A DNA stretch of 64,000 nucleotides from Aphelenchoides besseyi (GCA_024699855.1 JAMPIQ010000002.1:9858001-9922000), one strand, 5' to 3'. Positions 1 through 20,431 are shown, numbered from the stretch's first letter. Notes: generated by a model not told the origin, from the letters alone. A program made the numbers and translations.

Positions 1-69
1 CTACCGACTTTGCGCTGTAAACCCGAAGTTTCTATTCAACTGGTAACTAAATATTAAATTTATCTTAAA

Positions 70-569
70 ATGGGCGCAAAACTCACAAAAAAAGTGGACG
101 AAGAAACGATTCGAAAAGAAGTGAGTGGCTTTCATAATTTTGTTTCACATCTCAGTCAAAATGGTCTTTTAGGTTAGTGAACATCCAGTAGTTTTGTACA
201 GCAAACCTCATTGTGGTTATTGTAAAATGGCCAAACATCTATTGACCGAAGAGGGAATCGAGTATCACGAAAAAGATTTGGATTTGGCAAAAGCTCTGAA
301 TCCGAATGGTTTTCAGGCAAATATCGATGAGTTGAAAAGCAAGTAATTGCTCTATTTAGGAGTATCTAAATGGTCTTGTTTACGTCACAAGACAAACAAC
401 CGTCCCACAGATTTTCATTTGCAACAAGTTTATTGGAGGTTAGTGGACTTCAAAAGAACACGACAATTGAGTTGATTGAACTGTTTCAGGTTACACAGAA
501 CTGAATAAGTTACGGGAGGCAAAGAAATTGTTGAGTTTAGTGGAAGAGTGTGTGCATCAATTTCAATAA
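70..569 (+). CDS. GLRX: Cytosolic dithiol glutaredoxin
   Basis: Four exons (70-120, 173-342, 392-438, 490-569) give about 115 residues, the usual size of a one-domain glutaredoxin. Visible are the active site CGYC, the TVPQIF segment carrying the cis-proline, and the GGYTEL glutathione-binding loop near the C-terminus. Glutaredoxins reduce protein-glutathione mixed disulphides with glutathione, here presumably in the cytosol because no signal peptide is present. Introns are 52, 49 and 51 bases. For the second intron the acceptor at 391 was chosen: the nearer AG at 359 would leave a 17-base intron and breaks the frame, while 391 gives the canonical spacing from ANIDEL to QTTVPQ. The neighbour on the right is a minus-strand gene, so transcription converges. 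Confidence 0.9.
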
Positions 570-765
570 CCGATAGAAGCAAAGTCCCAACACTTCGCGA
601 TTTCCAAATTCGGTGTCTACGGTTCATCATAAATTTTGTTCAAAATATAACAGTGGCTAAAATTTAGCTTTTACGGAATTAGGTAACAGTTAAAGAGAAT
701 AAACAATTTGAAGAGTTGTGGTGGTTAATTTCAACGATGAGTCTGCGATCTCCACGTACTTGTTC

Positions 766-1296
766 TTATCCAACTCGAGCCGTGTACATCTGTCGCTTTC
801 CAATTCGCGCAAACATCCGACGTTTGACAGCAGGGTGAATTAGCGAAATCTCCGGCGATTCGTCATTTTGATCATCCACCTCTCTACAACAGTAAAGAGT
901 TTAGTCAATCGCACAATTACAATGTTCTTACTCTTGATCCACCGATCTTTTCACATGAATCTCCGGACGTGTGCTTAAAAAAAGAAGTCGTGGCGTGAGC
1001 TTTCGAAGTCGAGTTATGTAGTTCTCTGAAAATGAATTACAAGAGTGGGGGCTCGAGTATATTGCCAGTCTTACCGTGATGCTTGCAAATTTGACTAACC
1101 AGTGGGTTTAACATTATGTTATAGTTGGTTTCATATTCATTACATAGGGCATTTTTTCCAATCAGTCCATCCAAAAATATAAGTTTTAAACGGAGAAAAA
1201 CTATCACTTACTGTCTAATACAATCCCGTATGTCTCATTTGATTGTACTCGAATAGAGAGTATACACAAAAGCAAAACACAGAGAATGATTTTCAT
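766..1296 (-). CDS. Neuropeptide precursor, CAPA/nlp-44-like
   Basis: Three exons (1212-1296, 932-1025, 766-883) encode 98 residues. The start gives a clear signal peptide (MKIILCVLLLCILSI). The end holds the peptide cassette: a KRR cleavage site, MFARIG, a KR site, then QMYTARVG and the stop codon. Glycine before dibasic sites or the terminus predicts amidated MFARI-NH2 and QMYTARV-NH2, the latter possibly with pyroglutamate at its N-terminus. The YxARV-amide form resembles the LYMARV-amide peptide of C. elegans nlp-44, a relative of insect CAPA/periviscerokinin. Seen: signal peptide, cleavage and amidation sites. Inferred: hormone family and secretion. The gene is divergent from JMJD8 with about 380 bases between the two starts. 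It is too fragmented to show as one long reading frame. Confidence 0.75.
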
Positions 1297-1676
1297 AGTG
1301 TTAAAACAAACAACCAACTGTCGGCAACAACTCCAATGTCGTTTGTTGGTCAAATTGGTCGTTGAAGACGACTGGATTACCGACGTTTGGTTGTGAGTTT
1401 AAAAGTGAAAAGTGCGTGTAACGAAGTCCGAGTTTTATAGCAACGCCCAATTGCTATAGGTGGGTTATCTGCACGCAATACTTTCCGTCTAAGTAATTAT
1501 GTTTGTACGAAAGATTCGAATTGTGAAACCGGTGCCTGCTGTCCAAATCGAACAACAGAAAATTGTTAACAAAATAACTTGAAATCTAAAGCCAATGATT
1601 TGAGTATTCATTTCGTTTAACGCATTGTGTAGTCTTATGATTGCAAGTTTTATTACAGATTCTTAACCGTAGGAAA
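1297..1676. other. Shared intergenic region between divergent starts
   Basis: These 380 bases separate the start codons of the neuropeptide gene (minus) and JMJD8 (plus) and must hold both promoters or 5' untranslated parts. An acceptor-like attacag lies about 20 bases before the JMJD8 ATG. No coding potential was seen. Confidence 0.5.
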
Positions 1677-2969
1677 ATGTACCACAGACTAAAACAACAC
1701 ACTCAATCGATTTCCATCCTGCTGTGTACTTTGTTGGCTGCGACACATGGAACGGTACGGCAAGAAGACGATGTTGATCTCTACGTCATTGACGATGAAA
1801 GTGGTGGATGGTGAGTGGGAGCTAAATGCGCATAAGTTCCGTATTATGTTGGGTTCATTCGCGAATCGAAAATGTCAGCACGAAATTCCGGTAATCTTGA
1901 CGTTGGACGAAGTAGTCACGCAATTTCATTGAACCTTGGGATTTGAATTAATCGTTTATAATGGCCCTTATGCGTATATAGTTGTTGTTGACCAAGGTTT
2001 CGCGTGCTGTATTCAAGTAGTGGCGTTAGAATGAATAAAATTTGCGGTGCAAAAACTTCAGAAGCAGAAATAAGATGCAAACAAACATTTTTACAGGTAC
2101 TTGCCACATGATGCGACAATTGAAGACAACGGTCGATGTACAATAGAACGACGAGATGGACGGACATTAACACAAGAAGAATTTCTCAACGAGTTTGCAT
2201 ATCAGCGTCCGGTGGTCATTGAGAACATTGACAATAGTCGTTTCGCTTATTTGACTCAAAAAAAAGTGATGTTGAAACAATGGAAAGACACTCCAGTGGT
2301 TTTGTCTTCTGCGAACACATTTTCGTATAGAAAAAGTAGTGGATAACCTTCATCGTATAAATCTTCAAGTGTTTAGAGCCTTCAAATTTCGAAGAATACG
2401 TGAATCTCTACTTGAAACCACAGAATTTAAGTGTACTTGGCAATGGTAAGATCAAATTTCCAGTGCTTAGTTCTTGTTTCTTTAGAGACATGGTACTTGT
2501 TCGGCGACAGTGATCCCGAGATTTGGAAAGATCTTCTCGAAAACTATCATATTCCGAAGTGGACTTTGCCAAATCATGAATCAGCACTGAGCTTCGGAAT
2601 AGCAAACTGCGGTACTGGTGTTCCTTTTCACTACCATGGTCCAGGATTTAGTGAAGTAATTTATGGTGCCAAAGTAAATGACTCTATTTTCAAGTCCACA
2701 TTCAACGTTCGTTTTAGCGATGGTTTCTGACGCCTCCCTATCAACGACCAAAATTTGATCCCGACAAATCAAGTTTGGATTGGTTCCTCAATAACTATCC
2801 GAAATTGAATGCTTCCGAAAGGCCATTCGAATGCACCATACAGTCGGGCGAAGCAATCTACTTTCCTAATCACTGGTATCACAGCACATTGAACATGAAA
2901 AACAGCGTTTTTATATCCACTTTTCTATCCCCAAAATCCTCGGTCTTTAGAACGAAGAACGAATTGTAG
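1677..2969 (+). CDS. JMJD8: JMJD8-like JmjC-domain protein of the secretory pathway
   Basis: Exons 1677-1810, 2097-2335, 2377-2445, 2486-2673 and 2718-2969 give 293 residues. The N-terminus is a signal peptide (hydrophobic ISILLCTLLAA). Motifs shared with JMJD8 follow in order: GRCTIERRDG, RPVVIENI, SANTFSY, ETWYLFGD, SFGIANCGTGVPFHYHGPG, EVIYG then RWFL, LECTI-like FECTI, YFPNHWYHSTLN and VFISTFL at the end. Vertebrate JMJD8 is a lumenal ER protein of the JmjC fold without firmly shown demethylase activity. Where active JmjC enzymes have HxD, this protein has HYH, as other JMJD8 proteins do, so enzyme activity is uncertain. Intron 1 (286 bases) is long for this window; no convincing extra exon was found in it. 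Confidence 0.9.
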
Positions 2970-4781
2970 GAAACCGATGTTCTAACTTTATAGTCACGAC
3001 TAAGTCAAGGGTCTAGTCAATTCTGCGGGGACGGTACATGAACCATATCGTTTTTCTAATAATTTATTACTGGATTCAATATAATTAAACGAGTGAACAG
3101 TCAATAGTTATGAAAGAAATAGAACGGTCACTCGTCCGAACATCTTAAATTGGACGTTCGTTCCAAAGGAGTAGATTGCAGTTGCGAACAAGATCGGCTG
3201 GTAACTTCGATGCTTTTTATCACATGATGAATGTGTGGAAAAACATATGTTGTGTTAACGAAAATAGTAGAATAATGATTGCAAACAACCTAAATCGTGA
3301 AATGAATGAACAATCTTCGAAGATATTTTTGCATGTGAAATGCAATCTTATTACTTGTTGCATAGCTCAATGTTGCAGTGCTCGTAGTTTGAATTCAAAT
3401 GCGCTCAGATTGTTGTCAGTTTTTTTGCATTGGTTTGATCTTTTAACTGCAGTGCAAAGTTTTATGCTTGGATCAGAGGACCGAAGTGAATTGATGGTTT
3501 GTTTTCGATCGTTCGGATCGACAGAACGGTCGACGGTGCAAAGCAGCAGAAGTCCTCTCTGTTAGTCGAGAAAAGCATAAATAACGACCGGACGACTTAT
3601 GGTGGAGCAGATGAAAAAGAACGCAAACGGACAACTTTTTTCGTCTTCGCAGCTTTTTGCCCTTCGAATGAAAAAAAACACGTTGACGGCGGCCGTTCGG
3701 GTTGCGGCTGCTGTCCCGAACGAAAGGCGACGTTAGAGGTCGCCACACTCACGCACATGCTCTTCGTTTGTTGTATGAACCCTGGTGCGGCAGCAATCAA
3801 CGCCGGAGGAAGGCCGTTCGCTTTTGTTCGTGGAGCTTTCGGCTGCGATTGAAGTTTTTTCCATGCTTGCATATTGTCAAGAACATCACGGATCGACGAG
3901 CAAAAAGTCGACCAATGGACCCGAAACGGCTGATTGGCAGACAACGCGAACGGTGGAACGTGGCCATCGGTCTTCGCAATTCTCTCGCTTTGTTGCGGGT
4001 CGGAGTGTTTTACGACCCGCTTATTCAACATGTTTTCTTTTGACTTTAATCGTAAACCTATCAATTCCAAAATGTTTGCTTTTTTTCTTTTGCAACTTTG
4101 ATTGATGATTTTGCAAATTGTCCCACCGGTCACACAAACTCTCTTGATTTTGCGCAAATAACTTTAACGGTTGGCCTAAAATGAGTTTATGTCTGGGGAA
4201 TTTGTTCCTACAATTGAATTCCAGCTGCAATTCACTTTTTATTTGTTAGTTAAACTCTTTTTTTCCAACTCGCTGCATCGTAGAGTTGTTCGCGTTGCTT
4301 CGATCAGTCTTTAATTATGACCTCGCATTGTTATTAATGCCCGTAGCCTTGTTCAACATTCCGCTTTTGATTTCTTATCATTCGTCTATCAGCCGATTGT
4401 TCTCTTGGAGCAATGGCAGTTTATAAAGAGGTCAACTGTTGGTGCAAACAAATCGTCCAATTTTTGCCACAATTTTAATCCAATAGCCGGCGATAATTGT
4501 CGGTTTTCAAGTCGAATTGCTACTGAAGCTAAACGTTCATTCTAAGTGTCTGCTCGAACTCTTATCTTAGGCTTCATTGACCTTAATAGTTTCTTTTGCA
4601 GACTGAACTGGGCATTTCCATCGCTTGCCAATCACCACCAATCGAACTGACCGCAACCATTTTTGTGCACCAAAACAACGGAATCCAATTGAAAAACGTT
4701 GACCACACACAACGTAAGAATCGAGTCCAAGACAAACTCGATTACACCGATAAGTGCAAGAAGGTTAATTTTAGAAGCAAA
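2970..4781. other. 5' flank of the AP-4 gene, with a CpG-richer block
   Basis: This 1.8 kb separates JMJD8 from AP-4. The part from about 3480 to 4020 is visibly richer in G, C and CpG than its surroundings and is open in several overlapping frames on both strands without recognisable proteins. A pyrimidine-rich acceptor (ttcttttgcag) ends at 4601, so a 5' exon probably begins at 4602 and runs into the AP-4 start codon at 4782. No gene was called. Confidence 0.4.
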
Positions 4782-6297
4782 ATGGAGACCCAAAGTTCAA
4801 AGGCGTTGATGAATGGTACCCCAAGCGGTAGTCAATTGGCAAAATTCGAAAGGTAATTATGGGACGAAAACAAAGTGTCAAACAGATTGTTTATTTACAG
4901 TCAACATACGACATACACAGATTCCATTCAGTCGAAGATTTTGGGCGGCAATATCGCGAATTCGGAAGAAACAACCACGATTCCGTTAAATGCGATCGAA
5001 TTCAACAACTACGTGGTTCGCGGCTCATCAAAAATCTCTCAATCAAACAACGAAATAAGCCACAAGCGTGAAGACAGCAAACCATTTAATCCAAAATTTG
5101 AAACACCATCTGAGTACAGCGAAACAAACACAACTAGTTCACATTACGACCAACAAGACGATGACGAACTACTAGACAATACAAAACAAGGATCCCACGA
5201 TCCATCGCCAATCGATGGTCAGTGCATGTTAATTGACGATCGTCGAATGCGTCGACAAATCGCAAACTGCAACGAACGTCGACGAATGCAGTCGATTAAT
5301 GCCGGTTTTCAAGCCTTACGACAGTTTCTGCCTCAACGTTGTGGTGAGAAGTTGTCGAAAGCAGCAATCTTGCAACAAACCGCCGAGTTAATTCAAACTT
5401 TGAAGTTGGAAAAAGAACGACTTATCGATGGTACATCGAATATGGAAAGACCGCAATGCAAAAAAAGAAGAATTGGTACGTCGATTAGCGTAGTAAAGAA
5501 TGTTTTCCATTTCATTTTCAGATGATAAAAAGTCAACAGAAAGTTCACCTGCTAATCAATCATCAACAAACAATAATCCACCAACTACTGAGTACTTACG
5601 TGTAATAGAAGAACTTCGTATTGCTCTCGAACGTGAACAACAACTTCGTTTGTTATACGAACGAAAGTTTACCGAACTGAAAACATCGGTCTTAAGCAAT
5701 TTAAATGCGGCTGCAAGTTCTATAAGTGACTTGCCCGCACGAAATGACGGTAATAACAACCATTTCGTGTTCATTTCATTCATAAGGAGTTTAGCTCAAT
5801 TGAACATGAGTCCACTACATCGTTCACATTCTGTGGAGACTCCACTAGCTAAGGCCGCATTTCGTGAACTACCATGTACTGCACCATCGACCCCGATCAG
5901 CAACATTGTGGCCGCAGCAGAAGCAGCATTGCTTTACAATAACGCTGTTTTGAATGCCACAAAACAAACACATCAAAATAACTCACGGTACAATGGACTA
6001 CTTACTGGAGTTCATGTTGCACCTGAATCTCGATTTACCAACGCAATCACCAGTTCGCTTTCATTGCGCAGTCCATCGACACTTCAAATTCAAAACACAT
6101 TTGGCGAAAATGTTCCATTGAATAGTGCTCTCACATGTTCAACTAACGACTTCGTCTCTGGTCCGTTAACTCCGCATTTAAGTCCTGATCGAAGTCATCA
6201 TTTGGCCGCCCTGCTAAACGCCATTCGACAATTGGAGAGCGACAATGGAAAGAACTTTGTCAGTGAAGGTCTTAGCAATGATGTTTTGGTGCGCTAA
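4782..6297 (+). CDS. TFAP4: AP-4 (TFAP4/hlh-11) basic helix-loop-helix transcription factor
   Basis: Exons 4782-4852, 4901-5475 and 5522-6297 encode 473 residues. The basic region RRQIANCNERRRMQSINAGF, the helix ending in LRQFLP, and the second helix EKLSKAAILQQTAELIQ match the AP-4 family closely. A leucine-rich coiled region follows (EKERL, then EYLRVIEELRIALEREQQLRLL), as in AP-4, which dimerises through bHLH and zipper to bind CAGCTG-type E-boxes in the nucleus. The C-terminal half is serine/asparagine-rich, rich in SP motifs and probably disordered. The ATG at 4782 is the first in frame after a likely acceptor at 4601; the upstream part of that frame has no ATG. The donor-like gtaataac at 5749 was read through because splicing it brings a stop. 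Confidence 0.92.
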
Positions 6298-7251
6298 ATA
6301 GGAAAATTTATTGGCTCATGCATCAGTTAATTCATGGTCCTAAAGTTGTTTTAGTAGAAACGTTGTTTTAGTAGAAACGTTGTTTTAATTTCTTTTTGTT
6401 TTCGTTGATGTTGACGAATCGGGGCGCAAATCCACAATTCTTCATTTGATTATCTTATTAGACATAGAAATTTGTCATCTGAATTCATCATTTTGTTTGC
6501 TTTTACTCACTAGGATGTCTCTTCTGTTAAGTTATTAAACTCGAACTGTTTTTATTCTGTTAACTAACTCATTTCTTTCCACCCATCTCTATCAGCCAGC
6601 GGTGGCGTAAAAACCGATTATCTGTGCCTCCTTTTACTCATTAGTTACCTCTTTAAGTTTTAATCCACAAGTGCAAAATAAGTCGATTGCCTTCCACCAC
6701 TAAACCTGCCTTGAAATTTGAATGTCTTCACAAACGTTTACATCAAATTAACCTGATTACTAAATGTAAGTCCTTGAACTACAGCTATTGAACTGTCTTT
6801 TTGCCGTTAACTAAACCAATTTATTCGATTTTGTGCGTCTCAATCCCGCCTTTCTCAGGTTTGGACTTTGCATAGGACCATAGATACTCTCTTTTAACTC
6901 TCGGACTTCTCGAGTGATCGGAAATCAATTCATACCTCCGCCGCCCAACTCAAACGTCCCATCCGGACATCGCATAAACTCTGCCAACCTAGCCAATCTT
7001 AGGAAACTCAATTGCTACGTTCCGCTGTTACTCTTAATGATTGTCGTCGTGTACACGTGACAAATAGTCTCGAATTTGTTCAAAAATTTTGTCATTGAAT
7101 CTGATATCCGCGATGAAACGAATTGTTAGAAGAATGCAAGTGGTTTGAAACTGTTTGTTGGTTGTTTTGTTACGCCGTTGTTAAACGATTTTTTCTTTAT
7201 TCCCCATCAGATTCAGGATTCTTTATTAGGAACTAAGCACTTGCACAATAA
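6298..7251. other. Intergenic region between convergent AP-4 and secretory glutaredoxin
   Basis: This should hold the 3' untranslated regions of both flanking genes. It contains long pyrimidine-rich plus-strand stretches (about 6500-7000) and a short tandem repeat at 6345-6387. No reading frame with protein-like character was found. Confidence 0.4.
6345..6387. repeat. Tandem 17-base repeat, 2.5 copies
   Basis: The unit gttgttttagtagaaac occurs perfectly at 6345-6361 and 6362-6378 and continues as a partial copy gttgtttta to 6387. It lies in the presumed 3' untranslated region of the AP-4 gene. Confidence 0.85.
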
Positions 7252-7771
7252 CTATTCAATTGCTTGAGCTTCTCGAAGAATCTGAGTGAGCGTATGATCT
7301 TTTTCCATGGCACTAACCGCATCGAAGTTTCCAACAAACTTCTTGTTCACAAACAACTGCGGAACCGTGTGCAGTTTGGAAATTTTCTCAAGTTCACGCT
7401 AAATTTCACGAGTAAATTGGATTCGAATAGCCACAAAACATTTGCAAACTCTAACTTACAATGACAATCTTTCCGTCTTTGCGCAAATCAATTTCAACAA
7501 CTTTGAGATCGTTGATTTGGTAGTTGGACAGAATTCGCTTAATTCCTTTTGAGTATGGACAGTAGGTTTTCGAAAAGAGAGTCACTTTGTGACTCGAAAT
7601 CAACTTGTTGATTTCATCAGCAACAGCAGTGTTGGCTGCTTCAGCTTCTGTAGTGTTGTTGGTTGCACAATCAACAGTCTAGAATTAGACGTGAATTATT
7701 GGACTGCGATCTAAACTACTCACTGAGGCATAAAAGATAATCAGAATTAGGAAGACAACGAAACGAATCAT
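7252..7771 (-). CDS. Secretory-pathway glutaredoxin with CPYS active site
   Basis: Exons 7724-7771, 7460-7678 and 7252-7398 encode 137 residues. The protein starts with a hydrophobic signal peptide (MIRFVVFLILIIFYAS), then a short acidic-threonine stretch and a glutaredoxin domain. Visible are the active site TYCPYSKG, in which the second active-site cysteine is serine, HTVPQLFV with the cis-proline, and VGNFDAV in place of the usual GG loop. A monothiol CPYS/CSYS site behind a signal sequence is the arrangement of yeast Grx6 and Grx7 of the ER and Golgi; it binds glutathione and in those proteins can coordinate an iron-sulphur cluster. A role in lumenal or secreted thiol control is inferred. 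Both introns are GT-AG (45 and 61 bases). Confidence 0.85.
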
Positions 7772-8525
7772 TCCAGGACTTTGAGAAACCTAATTCGATG
7801 GTTGTTACAAGGAATTAAGAAAAGAACAAAAAGTCTGCTTTCCTGCGCACTTCTTGTTGATCAGACTCGAAGTGTTTGGTTCGTTCCAATCAGCAGCATG
7901 ATCGATGAGTTCGCTTCTTGACGTCCGTCCGTCTGCTTGATTCTTAACGAAAATTTTGTGTCGAAACAAAAAGTTTTATTTTCATAGAAAAACAATTTCA
8001 AGTTTCACAACTACACAAATCATGAGTTGGGAAAACCGAAGGTACAGTTCCCGTAGTGAGAATAAAACCACGTATCTTGTGTCGAGCGATTATCACTAGA
8101 GAAATGGCGGATTCGTGGTAGAAGCGCAGAAGACCAGAATAAACACTTAGACAGTTTGCTAACTATTTGAAACAAAACTTAAACAGAGAAGCAAGACACA
8201 GCTTATAGTGGTTTAGACTGCTCGATCCTTAGTTCGCACTTCTCTTCAACATCAGTCACAAATTAGAGAAGCCAGAAACAAAGTAACTTAAGGAAAGTAG
8301 CAAAAATCAAAAAACTTGTAACTAAAAAGGGTGTACAATGTCAAAAATACAATCATAGTTTAAAGAAGAGTATTGAGCTGCTCGTTCGCTGAATTTCTAC
8401 AACAGCAAAAACTTTGAGCGAACTTTTTCGTGGTCAGTTTAAAGAGAATATAAGTGAAATAATGACAAATATAAGCCGTTCGACATCAGATCGATTTGAC
8501 TTTACATTCGGAGCCAAAATTAGAC
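7772..8525. other. Intergenic region between DYRK kinase stop and glutaredoxin start
   Basis: Both flanking genes read minus. The region should hold the DYRK 3' untranslated sequence and the promoter of the secretory glutaredoxin. No reading frame worth calling was seen. Confidence 0.4.
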
Positions 8526-11639
<3,114 letters not shown>

Positions 11640-13422
11640 TGTGAGAAGAATCAAAAAGATATAAAAGAATCAAAAAATTGGAATGACGTCCGATGAGTAT
11701 ATTGTTTATGGAGCGTCAACAGAATGAGCTTTTTGTTGTTGGGATAATCGAAAATAAACTTAAACGAACAGATTGAACTTCGGTGAACACTGACGAAAGC
11801 TATCAAAAGACGATCAAGGAACGAATTGCTTGCTGTCCGTTGATTCAAGTCGAGCTGGCGGAACTTAAAGAACGTCTGTGGCCTGAGAGTTCTCAATATG
11901 CATCGTCTGCTCGGAACGTGGAAGCAGATTTCGATGAACGGCGCAAAGTCACACTTCTCGAGTTCCTTGGGTTCCGCAGCCTGAAATCAACCATTAAATT
12001 CGATTAATAGCAAACGGTTAGAATGATAAACGGTGTAATTATGGGAAATAAAAGGAAAAAATGGAGAAATCAATTTTTGTGAGCTCAACGTCCGCTCATC
12101 GCAAAAATCGTCTTGGTGGCGATGGATCCGAAGAGACGCGAGCCAACTTTTCTACTACGCGGCGACCGGTAAACGGGCATCACAAGGGGGCTGCCAGTAC
12201 TCCGCACAACAGCGCGTTTTCTCAATTTCCCCGGACCGTCACCCACAGTTCGCTTTTCCTGTCCTAACAAACTGCCAGCGCTCATTGAATCAGCACGCCG
12301 TCTATCGGTTTGGCAGACAAAACCGAGGGCTGCTGCTTTGACTTTATCCGCGAGGATCAAACGCAAAAAACAGAAATATTCATACAACCGACTGGATTTC
12401 ACTTATTCGTCTTGTAAGCGTCGAACGCGACGAGTGAGAAAAGAGGAGGCGCAGTGGAAAGCCGTCGTTTGTGATTAGTGCGCGTGAATTTTTTATCACG
12501 GAGAAAATGTGTCGGACCCAATGAACGGGACCACTAAAAAGACCTCGAGGACAAACGCTAAACGCAATCGAAGTGGACAGAACGCAAAGCGCCTGTTTCG
12601 TCTGCGTTCCGGAAGCCGAATCACAGAGACGACAGCCGTTGAAACGCCAAAAAGATTTCGCAAATCAATTCCACCGGCGCCCACGGCACGAGACCTCAAA
12701 ATCGCGGTTAACAAAAAAGTTTCTTTGTTTTATGCGCGTATTTTTGATGCGTTTGCCGCGCACATTCCATCAAACCACGAAAAAAGACTGCAACCGGGCG
12801 CAGAGAGGCCGAACGACAGACTTTCAAGTGACGACGAAAAAGATTCCTTTTTGGGAGAGAACGCAAGCGCTGGCTGAGAGTTCGTGGAGAACGAAGTGGG
12901 CGAAGCGGCCGAAAAAGCAGTCAAAGGGCTCAACCCTTGATATCCCAGCGATCACAACACCGCAACCAGCGAAAAGATCTCCGACCAAATTGCTTCTGAT
13001 TGACCAAAAGAAAGCCGATGGCCGGCAGACCGAGCAAATTTCGGACGAAATTGAAGAAATAGCGATGATGTGGCTGAGATCCGCTGCGGTGTCAGGTGCT
13101 CGGCCGCCAGCTGCGGTGTCAAATCATGCTCGTGGATTGGAGATGGCAAGTGGAGTGAATTCGAAGATTAAAATCCTCGTGTTGAAAAAATTTGCAGACA
13201 AAATAACTCGATGGTAATGTTCCAAACAGAAATTGCAATTAACCTTAGATTTTCACTAAGCCAAAATTTCTAATCTTATCAGCGGACGGTTGTTGATCAA
13301 CTACAACTTATAACGCAAACGAATCAACTAACCATATGATTTCTTAACGTTTTCGAACAAATCGAAAGCTGCGTGTGTTGTGTCTTCATGTTAATTTGAA
13401 GCGCATTACCGATTCCGCAACT
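11640..13422. other. Shared 5' flank of DYRK (minus) and ABCC transporter (plus), CpG-richer block
   Basis: This 1.8 kb lies between two divergent genes. From about 12060 to 13160 it is clearly more CpG- and GC-rich than coding DNA nearby and is open in several frames on both strands (for example 122 codons at 12509-12877 plus), but those start with non-ATG codons and show no family motif. I read it as promoter and 5' untranslated sequence, not as genes. Confidence 0.4.
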
Positions 13423-18837
<5,415 letters not shown>

Positions 18838-18975
18838 ACGAGCGATGTACGTAATTTGTCAGATTGTATAAAGAATGTGATGGACAACCGTTTTAATGCA
18901 CAACAATCATTCAAATCAACAAACAACTAAAATAACAACATCACCAAAGGTCCTAATGTAGACAAGCGATCAACA

Positions 18976-20431
18976 TCACTTTGTATTCGGTTTCGTTGGA
19001 GATCCATTTGTTCGTGGATCATCGACCATAAAGACCTTAAAAAATCATATAATCACAATAAAAAACATGAATTTACGGGAGTTGCTTCGATATCAAAGTA
19101 GTGCAAGACATCGAAAATGACTTCGATTACAATTAGCAAAATAATCGTAATTTCCAAAAAAGATGCCTGAAAATACGAAGAATCACAAACACAAACAGCC
19201 ACTTACATGTCGATGAGTGAGCATATTGTCGATGACATTGACCAGATTTTGACAATGATCCAAACGTGTATTCAAATCCCTTAAAACTTGAAATTCATAT
19301 CCAACTTTACTTACTTACTTCAAGCGTTTGTTTACTTCAAAGTAGCGAAGTGAATGAGTGTAATGCTGCTTCAAATCTTCGCGTTCCCAATAGAAATCCG
19401 CATTCAGAAGTCCACTATCTAAGTTAATCGACTGTCGAAGTGCAGCAAATTGTCCTGTTCGTTGCAAGGTTTCTCGACGTTTCCACGGAATAACTCCTCG
19501 AGTCAGCGATTTGGTCGTTGCATTCAGCGGTTCTGCATACTCATTTAGTTGACGTTCCCAAATCGCAACTTTGACTAATTACAAACAAGATTTGAGCTAT
19601 AAAACCTCCAATTACCGGATGCAGCAAGTCCTTGGGATAGCGCGTATCGGGTGAGAACTTCAGTGCTATTATCCATATTTTCAGTCAATTCTTTTGACAG
19701 ATTAATCACATCATTTTTAATAAACACACGAGATCTAAATTGAATCTTCGAACACCAAATCATTCAAGTGTAAACCTACCCATTCGTGTAGTTGTAAACC
19801 ATGCTCTCAGTTTCTTGCTGTGTCAACGTTGGATTATACGGTTCTTGTTCGAATGGCTGAAGAAGATCGATGAGCTGATTGGTTTCCGCTGTGTCCATAT
19901 TCCATGTGACAATTACTCCATCGGTGAAAATAAATGCATCTTTGACCAAATCTTTGATGCGATATTCTTCGCGTGCAGTAATATGCAATGTATCTTCATT
20001 ATCTTGAAAAGATAGATTAGAATGTAAATTTCTATTTAGTTACCATCATCGACAAACGTAATCTGATACAAATGGCTGAGTACGTTGTCGTCGACAATAC
20101 GCCACAAATCGAATGCTTCAGCCTTGGCCATGGCCATAACTTGCGGTTGCTTGTTAGTTTGCTGAGCCTTGTACATTTCGGTCAACGAACGACGTCGTCG
20201 CTGAGCTCGTCGAGCACTAGAATTGAACACCGGTGTGACTACCGACGTGTTCTTTTCCTTGCCAAAACTCACACTATGAGAGTAACGAACGGCAATCGCT
20301 GAAGACGAAAACTCTGATTTCATCATTAAAAGTCTTTTCGCAGTCGCAGTTCCATTTCTCTTAAAATTCGAACAAAATACCTTCGATGACATCGACGTTC
20401 CATTTTGTGTCAAACGTCGCAGAAACAACAT
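18976..20431 (-). CDS. RMND1: RMND1 (DUF155) mitochondrial inner-membrane protein
   Basis: Exons 20044-20431, 19780-20002, 19616-19734, 19319-19568, 19207-19279, 19077-19166 and 18976-19035 give 400 residues. The first about 80 residues are rich in Arg, Ser and Thr with few acids, like a mitochondrial presequence. The DUF155 core follows: AEAFDLWRIVD, FTDGVIVTWNM, EQEPYNPTL, ALSQGLAASVAIWERQL, INLDSGLLNADFYWERE, LKVINTRLDHCQNLVNVI, then a C-terminal membrane helix (EITIILLIVIEVIFDV). Human RMND1 is needed for mitochondrial translation; a similar role in the inner membrane is inferred from family. All introns are GT-AG. It converges on the ABCC gene. Confidence 0.92.

Noticed and set aside
343..359. 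17-base intron in the first glutaredoxin
   Set aside because: Too short to splice and out of phase. The acceptor at 391 gives a 49-base intron and the expected domain spacing.
1811..2096. Extra exon inside the long first intron of JMJD8
   Set aside because: One segment can be joined in phase, but it adds residues that JMJD8 proteins do not have and that show no family match.
3176..3565. 129-codon plus-strand open frame upstream of AP-4
   Set aside because: No family features and it lies in the composition-shifted flank. Its start is not an ATG with context, and overlapping frames on the other strand are just as long.
12509..13217. Two long overlapping plus-strand frames (122 and 214 codons) in the DYRK/ABCC flank
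   Set aside because: They start at non-ATG codons, overlap each other and minus frames, and read as basic low-complexity sequence. GC-rich DNA gives few stops by chance.
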